A stretch of DNA of 64,000 bases from Chitinivibrio alkaliphilus ACht1 (GTDB lineage: Bacteria > Fibrobacterota > Chitinivibrionia > Chitinivibrionales > Chitinivibrionaceae): assembly GCF_000474745.1 (NCBI RefSeq), contig NZ_ASJR01000009.1:1-64000 (forward strand), in the 5' to 3' direction. Shown piece by piece: positions 1-9,845 of this stretch. The translations under genes and the position numbers were made by a program. Under the pieces are notes generated by a model. The model saw only the letters and a program-made list of their open reading frames with translations. It made no database searches and was not told the DNA's origin. Position 1 is the first letter of the stretch; the number at the start of each line of letters is the position of its first letter.

Positions 1-52
1 CCCCGTCGAATGTGAAGGTAGGGTGAGCCGTGAAGTCGGGGAGGGGTAGAAG

Positions 53-1240
53 TTAGGATTCGTCCGTAAGCAGATAGGTGCTGCCAAGTCGTATGCCAAT
101 AAGGCCAACGGGGGCAGTGATGAGAATAGAAATTACCGCAAGAGCGAGTATAATATCCCCTTCAGGCAGCCCATGAGACAGGGCTACTCCTCCAAGAGCT
201 GCTTGAACCGTTGCCTTTGGAATGTAGGCACAAACGCAAAAGAGGCGCTCTTTCTTGGTTAAGTGCCGTGAAGGGATGGTGGATATCCAGACACCGATAC
301 TGCGAACAGACACACCAATGAGGATAATCAGCACTCCGCGCGGGCCTGCATAGAGTGCTGCGGAAAGATCGAGGGAAAAACCGATGAGTACAAACAGAAT
401 AATCTCGGCAAAGACCCAGATCTTGGAGAGTTTTTCTGCAATACGAGCGGCGATATCTGAATTTTTTTCCAGGATAATAAACCCGGCAGTCATAATAGCA
501 AGAAGGGATGCGATGTGTATGATTTCACCAAGAGAGATAAGAAAGAAGGCTCCTACTAAAAGAAGTAAGACCTTCTCAGTATCGCGAACTTTCTCAGGAT
601 GTTTTGAAAAGTAATAAATAGAGACTCTACCAACAAAGGCTCCTGCGACCACGGCGGTAACCAAGGCGAGGGGCGTCATAAGAGCTATTTCCTGTGGGGA
701 AAAGGCCTCTCCTGTCAAACCATGCAGGAGAAGTGAAAAGAGGGTGATTGCCAATACATCGTCAATGGATGCCCCCGCAAGAATAAGGCTTGGGATATCT
801 TTCTTATTTCCCCGATTTCGGGCAGTGAGATCAAGCATGGCCGGTACAATAACTGCTGGAGAAACTGCTGTGAGCATGGTGGCCGTAAGCAGGGCCGTAA
901 GCAGGGAGAAGCTCAGGAGGGAGTGCAGGGCAAGGGTGAGCACAATGGTTTCGAGGGTTGCCGGCAGAAAGCTCATCAGCAGAGCGCTTGTGCCGTTTTT
1001 CCGAAGGCTCTCTTTTTTTATTCCTAAGCCTGCGCGGAGAAGAATAATGGTGAGAGCAAAAGATTTGAGTGAGGGTTCAACTTCCCAAAGAAGCGGGCTT
1101 GCGTAATTTCCAATAGTAAGGGAAGCGAAAATGCCAAAGATAAGCATACCCAAAATACTGGGAAGCTTAAGACGATCGAAAAATAATCCAAAAAAATATC
1201 CACCACAGATGAGGAGAAAGAGTGTCGTGTTGAGATCCAT
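53..1240 (-). CDS. Na+/H+ (cation:proton) antiporter, CPA family
   Basis: This is an integral membrane protein of about 395 residues with 11-12 hydrophobic segments across its whole length, typical of the Na_H_Exchanger family. The acidic pair in the segment ASIDDVLAI (about residue 160) matches the ion-binding site of these antiporters, which exchange protons for Na+ or K+ across the inner membrane. Two ATG codons lie in tandem at 1243 and 1240. The upstream GAGGAA suits the second, so I place the start at 1240. The gene follows tRNA-Pro on the same strand. The 52 bases downstream to the window edge hold no gene I can define. Family is clear; ion specificity cannot be read from sequence. Confidence 0.85.
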   Translation of the reverse strand: MDLNTTLFLLICGGYFFGLFFDRLKLPSILGMLIFGIFASLTIGNYASPLLWEVEPSLKSFALTIILLRAGLGIKKESLRKNGTSALLMSFLPATLETIVLTLALHSLLSFSLLTALLTATMLTAVSPAVIVPAMLDLTARNRGNKKDIPSLILAGASIDDVLAITLFSLLLHGLTGEAFSPQEIALMTPLALVTAVVAGAFVGRVSIYYFSKHPEKVRDTEKVLLLLVGAFFLISLGEIIHIASLLAIMTAGFIILEKNSDIAARIAEKLSKIWVFAEIILFVLIGFSLDLSAALYAGPRGVLIILIGVSVRSIGVWISTIPSRHLTKKERLFCVCAYIPKATVQAALGGVALSHGLPEGDIILALAVISILITAPVGLIGIRLGSTYLLTDES

Positions 1241-1261
1241 CATGGTTCCTCATAATCATGG

Positions 1262-1335
1262 TCGGGAAGACAGGATTTGAACCTGCGACATCTTGGTCCC
1301 AAACCAAGCGCGCTACCAAACTGCGCTACTTCCCG
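1262..1335 (-). tRNA. tRNA-Pro (anticodon UGG)
   Basis: The reverse complement folds as a full cloverleaf. It has a 7-bp acceptor stem CGGGAAG/CTTCCCG with discriminator A, a D-arm GCGC/GCGC, an anticodon stem CTTGG/CCAAG around loop TTTGGGA (anticodon TGG), and a T-arm with loop TTCAAAT. CCA is not encoded. It lies between lpxA and the antiporter on the same strand and appears to have its own promoter overlapping the lpxA stop. Confidence 0.95.
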
Positions 1336-1349
1336 ACTTGTTGTGCCAT

Positions 1350-1379
1350 AATATATATATTCGTTATTCTGAAAGGCAA
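1350..1379 (-). promoter_or_regulatory. Probable sigma-70 promoter of tRNA-Pro
   Basis: On the minus strand, TTGCCT (1379-1374) and TATATT (1355-1350) are separated by 18 bp and end about 15 bp before the mature tRNA 5' end. The -35 overlaps the last codon of lpxA. Predicted by eye only. Confidence 0.5.
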
Positions 1380-2174
1380 TTATTTTTTAAATTGAAGAAG
1401 CCCCCGGGTGCTTTTCTCAATAAAAGAAAGCAGTGTCTCCACATGGGCTTCATGGGGCCACCGTTCTTGGAGAAGGGCAACTGCCGCATCACGGGTGTGA
1501 CCTTTGCGAAGAAGAATTGTAATGGCTGATTTAATAGTACGACGCTCTTCCGCTGTAAACCCGCGGCGCTTCAGTCCCACACTGTTAATTCCGTAGATGA
1601 AAGCCGAAAGGGTATCTCCGGCAACGAGAGCAAAGGGAACCACATCCATGGTGACATATTTATTTGCCCCAATAAAAGCATGGGAGCCGATCTGCGTAAA
1701 TTGGTGTACCGAAACATTTCCTCCACAGATGACGTGATCGCCCACCCGTACATGTCCAGCAAGGGCTAAGCCATTGGAAGCAATAAAATGGTTTCCAATA
1801 ATACAGTCATGACCTACATGGCAATAAGCCAAAAGCGCGCAGTCACTACCAATAATTGTGCGACCCCGGTTGGCTTCTGTTCCCTTATTAATGGTACAGA
1901 ACTCACGGATCATAGTACGGTCACCGATGGTCAGAGAGCAGGCTTCCCCCGCATATTTTAAATCCTGCGCAAGGGTGCCCACGGAGGCATGGTTGTATAT
2001 CTGACAACCTTGGCCAATTGTGGTATCACTGCCAATGTATGCGCTTGCTCCAATTTTTGTATCACTGCCAATGGAGACATTTTCTTCTATAATAGCAAAG
2101 GGGCCGACAGTGACGTTCTCCCCAAGGGTTACATTTTTTGCAATAATAGCACGTGGATCAATGGTTGTGCTCAT
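1380..2174 (-). CDS. lpxA: UDP-N-acetylglucosamine acyltransferase LpxA
   Basis: LpxA transfers a 3-hydroxyacyl chain from acyl-ACP to UDP-GlcNAc, the first step of lipid A synthesis in the cytoplasm. The 264 residues match the usual length. The first 180 are hexapeptide repeats of a left-handed beta helix (for example ENVTVGPFAIIEENVSIGS). The catalytic histidine lies in the CHVGHDCIIGNH stretch, and a helical C-terminal domain follows. The ATG at 2174 sits one base after the lpxC-fabZ stop with AAGGAG just upstream, so the two are translationally coupled. Order lpxD, lpxC-fabZ, lpxA places three consecutive enzymes in one operon. Confidence 0.95.
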   Translation of the reverse strand: MSTTIDPRAIIAKNVTLGENVTVGPFAIIEENVSIGSDTKIGASAYIGSDTTIGQGCQIYNHASVGTLAQDLKYAGEACSLTIGDRTMIREFCTINKGTEANRGRTIIGSDCALLAYCHVGHDCIIGNHFIASNGLALAGHVRVGDHVICGGNVSVHQFTQIGSHAFIGANKYVTMDVVPFALVAGDTLSAFIYGINSVGLKRRGFTAEERRTIKSAITILLRKGHTRDAAVALLQERWPHEAHVETLLSFIEKSTRGLLQFKK

Positions 2175-2175
2175 A

Positions 2176-3534
2176 CTACTCCTTGGTGATCATGCAGCGG
2201 AGTTCTGCTTGACAGGCGATTTTATCGCCGATGTACGCTTTTCCCTTCGCAGAAAGGATATTTCGTGCCATCTTCTCTTTCGATACTTTTAAAACGAGTT
2301 TATCGCCAGGGCGAACAGGGTTGCGCCATTTCACTTTATCAACACCGAGAAAGAGCATCTGCGCATTACCCGTATCAGCATCATCACCGTAGAGAGCCAT
2401 AAGGCCGGCTGCTTGGGCAAGAGCTTCAATTTGGAGCACCCCCGGCATAATGGGATTATCAGGAAAATGGCCTTGGAAAAATTGCTCATTAAAGGAGACA
2501 TTTTTATAGGCGACAATACTCTCTCCGGGAGTGATCTCGTCGACACCATCTACGAGCAGGAAGGGATAGCGATGGGGGAGGAGTTGAAGAATATCCTTGT
2601 ACTCGATCTTTGACATGTTCTGTTCCTTTTTATTAAAATGTTCACGTATTTTTTTTGCTAATTCATGGTTTGCCGCATGGCCGGATCGTGCCCCGAGAAT
2701 ATGCCCCTTAAGAGGCTTGCCAAGGAGATAGAGATCGCCCACTAAGTCGAGGGCTTTGTGGCGACAGAGTTCGTTTTCAAAGCGAAGCTCCGTATTGTTT
2801 ACAAACCCGTTTGTACCCGGACGGATTGTTTCATCCTGCTGCATAAGCTGTTCCAGACGATGGGCATCCTCGGTGGAGAAGGACTTGTCTTGAACCACCA
2901 CGGCACTGTTGATACTGGCACCCTTGATAAGACCCTTTTCCCGGAGATGCTCAATTTCAGAAAGAAAGCAGAATGTTCGGGCCGGGGCAAAATCGGTCTC
3001 AAAATCTTCGAGATTAAATATGGTAGTGTGTTGTGCCCCGATGGCGGGATTATCGAAATCCATCATAAGGGAGAGATGAAACTGGTCCGCAGGAAATACG
3101 GAGAGCGCGGTGTTGCCATTGGAATAGAGCCACATAGGTTCACTGATAACAATGTACTCCTGCTCTTTTTCCTGTTCACAGACGCCCAGCTCTTTTACAA
3201 GGGAGAAAAAGGGTTGCGCCGATCCATCCATGAGGGGGATCTCTTCAGCATTTACCTCCACACGGAGGTTTGAAATACCAAAGGCAGCCAGGGTTGCCAT
3301 GAGATGTTCAATGGTGTGAACAACAGCACTGCCAATGCCAATAGCCGTTCCGCGCGCATTGCCGACAATAAAATTGATATCTGCAGGTATTTCGGTTTTA
3401 TCGGGTAAATCGACCCGTACAAAGCGAATGCCGTAGTCTTCGGGAGCCGGAACAAGGGTAACTGTTGACTCTGCACCCGTATGGAGGCCAATCCCACTGA
3501 GAGATCCTGTTTTTTGCACTGTTTTCTGCTTCAT
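2176..3534 (-). CDS. lpxC/fabZ: Bifunctional LpxC deacetylase / FabZ dehydratase fusion
   Basis: One 452-residue chain carries two enzymes. Residues 1-303 are UDP-3-O-acyl-GlcNAc deacetylase, the committed step of lipid A synthesis: zinc and catalytic residues are visible in HTIEHLMA (73-80), H259/D263 of HKALDLVGD and H286 of SGHAANHE. Residues 307-452 are 3-hydroxyacyl-ACP dehydratase FabZ, with catalytic His321 in LLPHRYPF and Glu370 in [10 protein letters not shown]. The junction KKEQNMSKI still looks like an old FabZ start. The fusion is known from Bacteroidota, Chlorobi and relatives. The start overlaps the lpxD stop by ATGA. Both active sites appear intact. Confidence 0.95.
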   Translation of the reverse strand: MKQKTVQKTGSLSGIGLHTGAESTVTLVPAPEDYGIRFVRVDLPDKTEIPADINFIVGNARGTAIGIGSAVVHTIEHLMATLAAFGISNLRVEVNAEEIPLMDGSAQPFFSLVKELGVCEQEKEQEYIVISEPMWLYSNGNTALSVFPADQFHLSLMMDFDNPAIGAQHTTIFNLEDFETDFAPARTFCFLSEIEHLREKGLIKGASINSAVVVQDKSFSTEDAHRLEQLMQQDETIRPGTNGFVNNTELRFENELCRHKALDLVGDLYLLGKPLKGHILGARSGHAANHELAKKIREHFNKKEQNMSKIEYKDILQLLPHRYPFLLVDGVDEITPGESIVAYKNVSFNEQFFQGHFPDNPIMPGVLQIEALAQAAGLMALYGDDADTGNAQMLFLGVDKVKWRNPVRPGDKLVLKVSKEKMARNILSAKGKAYIGDKIACQAELRCMITKE

Positions 3535-4562
3535 TTTTGGAGAAGCTCCTTTAGGTGTTCGATTTCAGATTTGAGTCGTCGAAGTTCCTTGAGGGCGTCG
3601 GGGAGTTTTCGTTCTGCTGCATCTACTCTTCGACGTTCCAGCAGAGGAATTGCGGGAATTCCCGTAACTTTTGCTTCTGATTCAACCGACCCCGGAATCC
3701 CGGCTTTGGCCCCAATAAAAGCTTTGTCACCAATGGAGATATGTCCAGCAAAGCCTGCCTGTCCCCCGATCATAACCTGTCGACCAACCTTTGTAGATCC
3801 AGCAAAGCCAACTTGGGAAGCAATGCCGCATGATTCTCCGATCTCAACATTGTGTGCTACTTGGACGAGATTATCAATGCGTGCCCCCGCTTTAATACAG
3901 GTGTCTTCAAAATTTCCTCGGTCAACCGTTGTGTTTGCCCCTATTTCGACATCGTCTTCAATGACTACGGTGCCGAAGCAGGGGATACGAGTAAAGCTTC
4001 CTTCATGAAAGGCATTGGCAAATCCTTCGCTGCCAATGACAGCTCCCGATGAAAGAATCACCCGTGCGCCAATACGGCAGTGAGAACGGACAATCGCACC
4101 GGAGTGAAAGATACACTCTTCCCCGATTTCTACGTGCGGTTCGATAATAACCCCCGCATCAATTCGGGTTCCTACTCCGATACGGGTGTGGGCTCCAAGG
4201 CAGCAGCCCGGTCCAATAGTAACAGAATCACCAATCTTTGCCGTGGGATCGATGTAGGCGTGGGGAGAGATTCCTGCCCCAAAGGGCGGGCTTTGATCTT
4301 CAAACAACTGCGCTACCACTGCATAGGCCCAATAGGGGTCTTTCACAAAGATGTTATGTTTTCCCGGTATGGGCCATGCTTCTTTTGTTATTACCGCACA
4401 GGCGGGCGATGCTGCTGCATCTGCACGATGCTTTGGTTTTGAGAGAAAGGTGATACTGGTTTCGTCAGCCGTATCGAAGGAAGCAATACGGGATATTGAA
4501 ATGGAAGGGAGAGGCCCTTCCATTGTTCCATCAATCGCCGCTACAATTCGAGAAAGCTCCAT
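3531..4562 (-). CDS. lpxD: UDP-3-O-acylglucosamine N-acyltransferase LpxD
   Basis: LpxD adds the second acyl chain after LpxC. The protein has an N-terminal UDP-binding domain (MELSRIVAAIDG onward), a long hexapeptide-repeat beta helix, the catalytic histidine in QVAHNVEIGE, and a C-terminal helix rich in charged residues (LKELRRLKSEIEHLKELL). A longer reading frame runs upstream to 4673, inside ompH. The ATG at 4562 has an AAGG ribosome site five bases upstream and gives 343 residues, the usual length. It follows ompH by seven bases and overlaps lpxC-fabZ by four. Confidence 0.93.
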   Translation of the reverse strand: MELSRIVAAIDGTMEGPLPSISISRIASFDTADETSITFLSKPKHRADAAASPACAVITKEAWPIPGKHNIFVKDPYWAYAVVAQLFEDQSPPFGAGISPHAYIDPTAKIGDSVTIGPGCCLGAHTRIGVGTRIDAGVIIEPHVEIGEECIFHSGAIVRSHCRIGARVILSSGAVIGSEGFANAFHEGSFTRIPCFGTVVIEDDVEIGANTTVDRGNFEDTCIKAGARIDNLVQVAHNVEIGESCGIASQVGFAGSTKVGRQVMIGGQAGFAGHISIGDKAFIGAKAGIPGSVESEAKVTGIPAIPLLERRRVDAAERKLPDALKELRRLKSEIEHLKELLQK

Positions 4563-4569
4563 GGGTGCC

Positions 4570-5082
4570 TTAATTGCCTGCATTAAGGATAGAAATGATT
4601 TTGTCGGTAATGTCGTACGACGGATCACCATAAATGAGGCCAACAGTGCTGTCGAAAATGAAATCGTATGCATCTTCTTCAGAAATTTGCTGTACCGCCT
4701 TATTTATTTCTTCCATAATGGGTTCCATGAGCTCTTCATTTTTTTGCGCAATAGAGCCGGTTTGACCAAAGTGTTGTTGGAGAAACTCCTGATATTCAGC
4801 ATACTTCTGTTGAAGGGTTGTCATCATTTCCTGTTGGCGTTCTTCACTCAACATGAGTTGCTGCTGCTCAAGCTGCTGCTGGAGCTCTTGCATTTCCTGC
4901 TGCATCTCTGTTGCTTCTCGCTCTTTCTGAGCACTAAAGCTTTGCAGCTCCTGTTTTGCATCTTGTACCATGCCGGTTTCTCTAATAATCCGATCAGAAT
5001 TAATGTAGCCCATTCGGGGGCTTCCAGCCAAAGCAAGGGTTGCTGCAAGGGCGATACAGAGTACTACTGCGTATTTTTTCAT
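4570..5082 (-). CDS. ompH: OmpH/Skp-like periplasmic chaperone
   Basis: A signal peptide (KKYAVVLCIALAATLALA) precedes a protein of about 150 mature residues. The middle (about 45-110) is an extremely Gln/Glu-rich coiled coil, as in Skp/OmpH chaperones that carry unfolded outer-membrane proteins to BamA. The gene lies directly after bamA and before lpxD, the classic bamA-ompH-lpxD order. Two ATG codons are adjacent at 5085 and 5082; GGAGGT abuts the first, so the second has the better spacing. The C-terminal part (DAYDFIFDSTVGLIYGDPS) matches the family end seen in Bacteroidota and Fibrobacterota. Confidence 0.88.
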   Translation of the reverse strand: MKKYAVVLCIALAATLALAGSPRMGYINSDRIIRETGMVQDAKQELQSFSAQKEREATEMQQEMQELQQQLEQQQLMLSEERQQEMMTTLQQKYAEYQEFLQQHFGQTGSIAQKNEELMEPIMEEINKAVQQISEEDAYDFIFDSTVGLIYGDPSYDITDKIISILNAGN

Positions 5083-5100
5083 CATACCTCCAGGGGGTTA

Positions 5101-7365
5101 TTAAAAATCTTTGTTCATAATAAAGTGGCTGGTCCAGTCTCCGGGACCGTCTTTTTCAAAGCCAAAGGCGTTTTTATCATTGAGTGGTACGGCAAAGTCA
5201 AAGCCAATGAGCCCAACCATGGGAAGCATAAGGCGAAAGCCAAAGCCCGTACCCATATAGAAATCGTTTCCAAACTCGTCGAGGTCGGAAAAACTGTTTC
5301 CACCGTCAATAAACCCGGCAACATAAAAAGTTTGGTCTACAATGGGAAATGATATTTGCCCTGACATGGTAGCCATGGCCAGGTTCTCCTGGAAGTCAGA
5401 CTCACTGTATCCGCGGATTACCCCGTCATAATAGACTCCTCCAACACGGAAAAGATCGTTATGCCCCAAGTCGGGAGTAGAGCCATAGAGGGGGTTTATG
5501 GTTCCTACTTTTCCTGATGTCCCCAGGGTAAATTTCCAGAAAAGGGGCATGTACCACTCATAGTCAAAGGTGGTTTTGAGGTAGTTGTAGTCGCCACCAA
5601 GACCGCCGAGAAAGGCAGAAACACCGAAGGCTGATCCCTGAGTAGGGAAGGTGGGGCGGTCTTTGTCATCACGGCCAAGACGGAGAAAAAGTCGGCTTAA
5701 GGTTCCCTCTGATACGATATTCACCCCAAGGCGATCTTCTGTGAGGGTATAATCCCGATTGTAGCGGTCGTGACCAATGAGATATCGAAAGGAACCACTC
5801 CAGTAATCATCAGGCCAGGTGAGGCGTCGTCCAAGGCCAGATTCTGCCGCAATCCGTTCATAATTATACATTTGGAATCGTTCACTTGCATAGTCCGCTT
5901 TTTCCCAATAGACACGTCCAGTGAAGTTGATAGGACGGTCGAAGATCCAAGGGCGTTGAAATCCACCGGAAACAAGAACCCGTTCCTGGAGGCGTTGAAA
6001 CTCCACGTCCAACTGTTCACCGGCGCCACGAAAATTGGGAATTGAAACGGAGGCGTTTCCACCGAATCCACCATCGCCACTGTAGGTTACCCCGGCAGAA
6101 AACTGGCCGAGATTATCCTTTTCAATGACCTTGAATTCGATATCAACGATGTTCGACTCTTCACTGCGAGGGATAATATCAGGACGAATATCTTTAAAAT
6201 ATTGTAGTTGATGGAGTTCCCGAATTGAACGCTGGATTGCAGACTGGCTGTATACTTCACCGGGGTAGATACGCAGATTGCGGCGGATGACCTGCTCTCT
6301 GGTTTTAGAGTTACCCGTGATGCGAACCTTTCCAACCACGGCAGGCTGGCCTTCACGAAAGGAGTAGATTACATCAATTGTATCATCACGATACACCAAT
6401 TCCGGCTGTATCTGGGCGTAGAGATATCCATCGTTTCGATACATATCACCTACTTGCATGGTTGATTTCTCAAACTCTTCTTGCGAAAATGCATCGCCCT
6501 GAGAGAGTGCGACGGCACGGGCCAGCTGCTCGTCTTCAAAGACGGTATTTCCATCGAAAAAGAAATTACCCGCATAATAGCGTGGGCCTTCGTCCACGGT
6601 AATGGTGATAACCAAGGCATTTTCATCGTCGGGGGTTGTTATTTCATACTCAGAAATGCGCGCGTCAAGATAACCACGATTTTGATAATAGGTAACCACC
6701 TCCTGCAGGTCATCCTGAAAGTCTTCTTCCTTGAAGGTCCCGCGTGAGAATATATGGCGCCGTTTTGTTTCTTGTAAGCGTCGTCGCAGCCGACGGTTTC
6801 TAAAGACTTCGTTGCCCTCAAAGATAATGTCATCTACGTACACACGCTCCCCTTCATCAATACGAATGATAACAATGGCGTAGCCGTCAACGGAGGATTC
6901 CTGCAGGTCAAAGTCGATTTCTGCGTTGTTGAAACCTCGTTCAGCGTACATATTTTGAAGGATTCGCTTGTTTTCGTGAAGAAGCTGATCAGTAAGGAGT
7001 ACCCCGCGAGATATGGTAATGCTGTCTCGGATCTGCCGTGTGGAAAACTCGTCGTTGCCTTCTATTTCGAAGATGTCGCAGTACAGATTGGGTTCCAGGG
7101 TAATACGAAGATCAACGCCCTCATCCCCCTCTTCGGGCGTGACAGAGACATCGCGAAACATATCAGTATTGTAAAGGGTTCGGATAATTTGTGCAGTTAC
7201 TGCTCGCGTGAATTGGTCTCCCTCTGAAACAGGAAGGTTTTGTTGTATGCGCGCGGTTTCTTCTGAAGATACACCTTCAATGGTAATTGAACGAATAAGG
7301 GGTTCCGCAGAGAGGGTTGTACAGAGGGCCAGCATACACAGGAGGGCAATAGTGAGTTTGTTCAT
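5101..7365 (-). CDS. bamA: Outer membrane protein assembly factor BamA
   Basis: BamA is the central pore protein of the BAM complex, which folds beta-barrel proteins into the outer membrane. The 754 residues start with a signal peptide (MNKLTIALLCMLALCTTLSA). Five POTRA repeats follow up to about residue 405, recognisable by segments such as VYVDDIIFEGNEVFRNRRL. The rest is a 16-strand Omp85 barrel, ending in phenylalanine (IMNKDF) as expected for a barrel. GGAG lies five bases before the ATG. It heads the bamA-ompH-lpxD-lpxC/fabZ-lpxA operon and is divergent from the PBP1A gene; I see no convincing promoter in the 215-bp intergenic region. Confidence 0.95.
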   Translation of the reverse strand: MNKLTIALLCMLALCTTLSAEPLIRSITIEGVSSEETARIQQNLPVSEGDQFTRAVTAQIIRTLYNTDMFRDVSVTPEEGDEGVDLRITLEPNLYCDIFEIEGNDEFSTRQIRDSITISRGVLLTDQLLHENKRILQNMYAERGFNNAEIDFDLQESSVDGYAIVIIRIDEGERVYVDDIIFEGNEVFRNRRLRRRLQETKRRHIFSRGTFKEEDFQDDLQEVVTYYQNRGYLDARISEYEITTPDDENALVITITVDEGPRYYAGNFFFDGNTVFEDEQLARAVALSQGDAFSQEEFEKSTMQVGDMYRNDGYLYAQIQPELVYRDDTIDVIYSFREGQPAVVGKVRITGNSKTREQVIRRNLRIYPGEVYSQSAIQRSIRELHQLQYFKDIRPDIIPRSEESNIVDIEFKVIEKDNLGQFSAGVTYSGDGGFGGNASVSIPNFRGAGEQLDVEFQRLQERVLVSGGFQRPWIFDRPINFTGRVYWEKADYASERFQMYNYERIAAESGLGRRLTWPDDYWSGSFRYLIGHDRYNRDYTLTEDRLGVNIVSEGTLSRLFLRLGRDDKDRPTFPTQGSAFGVSAFLGGLGGDYNYLKTTFDYEWYMPLFWKFTLGTSGKVGTINPLYGSTPDLGHNDLFRVGGVYYDGVIRGYSESDFQENLAMATMSGQISFPIVDQTFYVAGFIDGGNSFSDLDEFGNDFYMGTGFGFRLMLPMVGLIGFDFAVPLNDKNAFGFEKDGPGDWTSHFIMNKDF

Positions 7366-7580
7366 AGGGTCTCCGAATAGCTCCAGTCTCTCATAAACGA
7401 GGAAAGTACGAAAATAATTTAATGATACACTGGTGAGTTAGATTTCTCCGGTATTTTTATTACCAGGCAATATACATTTTAGGAAGGGTATATTGGGAAA
7501 ATAGGAATTCAAAAAGCAAAAGAGGATGTCTTGAATTATTTTAAATGTGTACGAATTTTTTTGCAAAGGTTAGTTACTTC

Positions 7581-9845
7581 ATGACGAGCGAATCTCCCTT
7601 AACTTTCACCTCAAACAAAAAGGCACCTCCTACGGATCGTGCGGCCGTTAAAGACAGAACGGTTCTATGGATTGGCGGTGCTGCGGCGATACTCTTTTTC
7701 CTTGTTCTCGGGGGGGCTTCAGCGTGGTTCTTTTACACATCCGTGGCAGAAACCCTTCCTGAGCCGGAGCAATTGTCAAATATTAGTCCCTCCCTTGTTA
7801 CATCGGTGTATGACTCAGAGGGAGAGGTGGTGCATGAGTTTAGTATTGAGCGTCGATTCTGGATGCCCCTCGATTCCTTTCCTGAGCACTTGGTGCAGGC
7901 CGTTATTGCCATTGAGGATGCGCGTTTTTACGAGCACTGGGGAATTGACATTCGACGCATCGTCGGTGCAGCCATGGCAAATGTTGTTCAGCGGGGATAT
8001 TCGCAGGGGGCTTCAACCCTCACGCAACAACTGGCGCGAAATGCTTTTTTAACCCATGATAAGCGGATTATGCGGAAAATCCGGGAGATTTTAACGGCCA
8101 TCGATTTGGAGCGATATTATATAAAAGATGAAATTCTCGAGCTCTATCTCAATATGGTATACATGGGGGCAGGGGTTTATGGGATGGAGGCCGCCAGTCA
8201 GCAGTATTTTAGTAAATCCGTGTATGATTTGAGTCTTCATGAATCGGCCTTGCTTGCCGCGGCTGTTCAGCGCCCCGAAGCGTTTCGCCCTGATCGTGAT
8301 GCCAATCATACCCGAGGGTTTAACAGGCGGAACACTGTTCTGGCAGCCATGGCGCGTAATGGCTTTATCTCAGAGGAGGATTTTCATCATTATCGGGAAC
8401 AACCCATTGAGGCAACGCCGGCGCAGCGCACCTCGGCACAGGCTCCCTATTTTGTTGAAGAGGTTCGTCGGCAGGTGTTACGTATGTTTGGTGAAGATCG
8501 GTTATATCATCAAGGTTTATCCATATATACTACCTTGGATACAGAGGCGCAAGCCGTGGCCGAAGAGGCCGTTACAGCTCATCTAGATACCTTGCAGCGT
8601 ATTCCCAACAGGCTCTTTATTACGGAGAATCGTGCATGGGAAATGATTGGTGTATCGCGCGACTCCCTCTTTGATAATTTCTCCCAGCTCTACGATGAAC
8701 ATCGAGATACCTTTGAGGCATTGCATGACTCATTAAAGCTTCGACAATTACAAACGTCCGTGGTAACTCTTGATAATAGCTCCGGTGCGGTTCGTGTGTT
8801 AATCGGTGGGCGGGACTTCTCCGAGAGCCGCTATAATCGTGCCATGCAGGGCGGTCGCCAACCCGGCTCAGCCTTTAAGCCCTTCGTGTACACCGCTGCC
8901 TTAAAGCAGGGATATACCCCGGCGACACAAATTATTGATAAACCTGTCACCATTGAAACCTCCGAAGGGGAGTGGCGTCCGGTCAATTTTGACCGGCGGT
9001 TTCACGGCGAAGTTTCCCTTGAGTATGCTGTACGGCGTTCCCTGAATCTTGTCGTGATAGAGGTGCTCCTGGATATTGGTGCCACAGATGTTATTTCTCT
9101 TGCCCGACGAATGGGTATTTCTGGACACTTGCCTGCAGTTCCTGCTCTTGCAATTGGTGCTGGTAATGTGAGCAACCTCGAATTAACAAGGGCATACAGC
9201 GTGTTTCCAAATCAGGGTACGCTTCGTCAAACCTATCTCATCGATTCTATTGTTGATAATCACGGACGAGTGATCTTTCGTAATGACCTTGAGGAACAGG
9301 AGGTTCTCTCTCCAGATGTTGCAACGGTAATGACAAAAATGCTTGAAAAGGTTGTCTCTGAGGGGACTGCCGGTGCTGTTCGTCGTGAGGGGTTTCGTCA
9401 TCCCACTGCGGGAAAGACAGGGACCAGCAATAACTATTCTGATGCTTGGTTTGTGGGGTATACACCCCGTTACACAACCGGAGTGTGGGTAGGGGCCGAT
9501 CAGCGTAGAACCATGGGGCGGGGTATTACGGGGTCCCGCGGTGCAATTCCTATTTGGACACCCCTTATGCAAAGTCTTCACGATGAGGCATCCCGTGAGG
9601 AGTTTCCTCTCACCGATGAGGTTGTAGAGCATCGTGTTTGCGAGGATACGGGAGAGTTGGCTACATCCCATTGTCCCCGACGGTATACTACGCATTTTCT
9701 GCGGAGTAATGTTCCGGATCGCTGTACAGAGCATGGGGTAGAGCAACGCCGTGACACCTCAAATGTGATCGACTATTTTGGTACCCCCCCAGATTCGCGT
9801 GACCGTGATGAAGAGGAGGATCCTTCATCACAGATGCTCTTTTAG
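7581..9845 (+). CDS. mrcA: Class A penicillin-binding protein 1A (transglycosylase/transpeptidase)
   Basis: This enzyme polymerises and cross-links peptidoglycan at the outer face of the inner membrane. After a cytoplasmic tail and one membrane helix (about residues 29-52) comes a GT51 domain with catalytic E112 in AIEDARFYEHWG and the STLTQQLARN motif. The transpeptidase domain has S430/K433 in GSAFKP and K612-T613-G614 in GKTGTSNN. The reading frame is open from ATG 7545, but only ATG 7581 has an upstream AAGG, so I start there (754 residues). Its stop codon overlaps that of coaX on the other strand. A second class A PBP lies at 26.5-29.3 kb. Confidence 0.93.
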   Translation: MTSESPLTFTSNKKAPPTDRAAVKDRTVLWIGGAAAILFFLVLGGASAWFFYTSVAETLPEPEQLSNISPSLVTSVYDSEGEVVHEFSIERRFWMPLDSFPEHLVQAVIAIEDARFYEHWGIDIRRIVGAAMANVVQRGYSQGASTLTQQLARNAFLTHDKRIMRKIREILTAIDLERYYIKDEILELYLNMVYMGAGVYGMEAASQQYFSKSVYDLSLHESALLAAAVQRPEAFRPDRDANHTRGFNRRNTVLAAMARNGFISEEDFHHYREQPIEATPAQRTSAQAPYFVEEVRRQVLRMFGEDRLYHQGLSIYTTLDTEAQAVAEEAVTAHLDTLQRIPNRLFITENRAWEMIGVSRDSLFDNFSQLYDEHRDTFEALHDSLKLRQLQTSVVTLDNSSGAVRVLIGGRDFSESRYNRAMQGGRQPGSAFKPFVYTAALKQGYTPATQIIDKPVTIETSEGEWRPVNFDRRFHGEVSLEYAVRRSLNLVVIEVLLDIGATDVISLARRMGISGHLPAVPALAIGAGNVSNLELTRAYSVFPNQGTLRQTYLIDSIVDNHGRVIFRNDLEEQEVLSPDVATVMTKMLEKVVSEGTAGAVRREGFRHPTAGKTGTSNNYSDAWFVGYTPRYTTGVWVGADQRRTMGRGITGSRGAIPIWTPLMQSLHDEASREEFPLTDEVVEHRVCEDTGELATSHCPRRYTTHFLRSNVPDRCTEHGVEQRRDTSNVIDYFGTPPDSRDRDEEEDPSSQMLF

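Noticed and set aside
1-52. Possible end of another gene at the window start
   Set aside because: Short open stretches exist on both strands, but none has a start, motif or ribosome site.
384-1106. Plus-strand open frames inside the antiporter gene
   Set aside because: They are antisense shadows of a well-supported membrane protein and have no ribosome sites or domains.
7366-7580. Divergent promoters between bamA and PBP1A
   Set aside because: AT-rich, but no -35/-10 pair with acceptable spacing on either strand convinced me.
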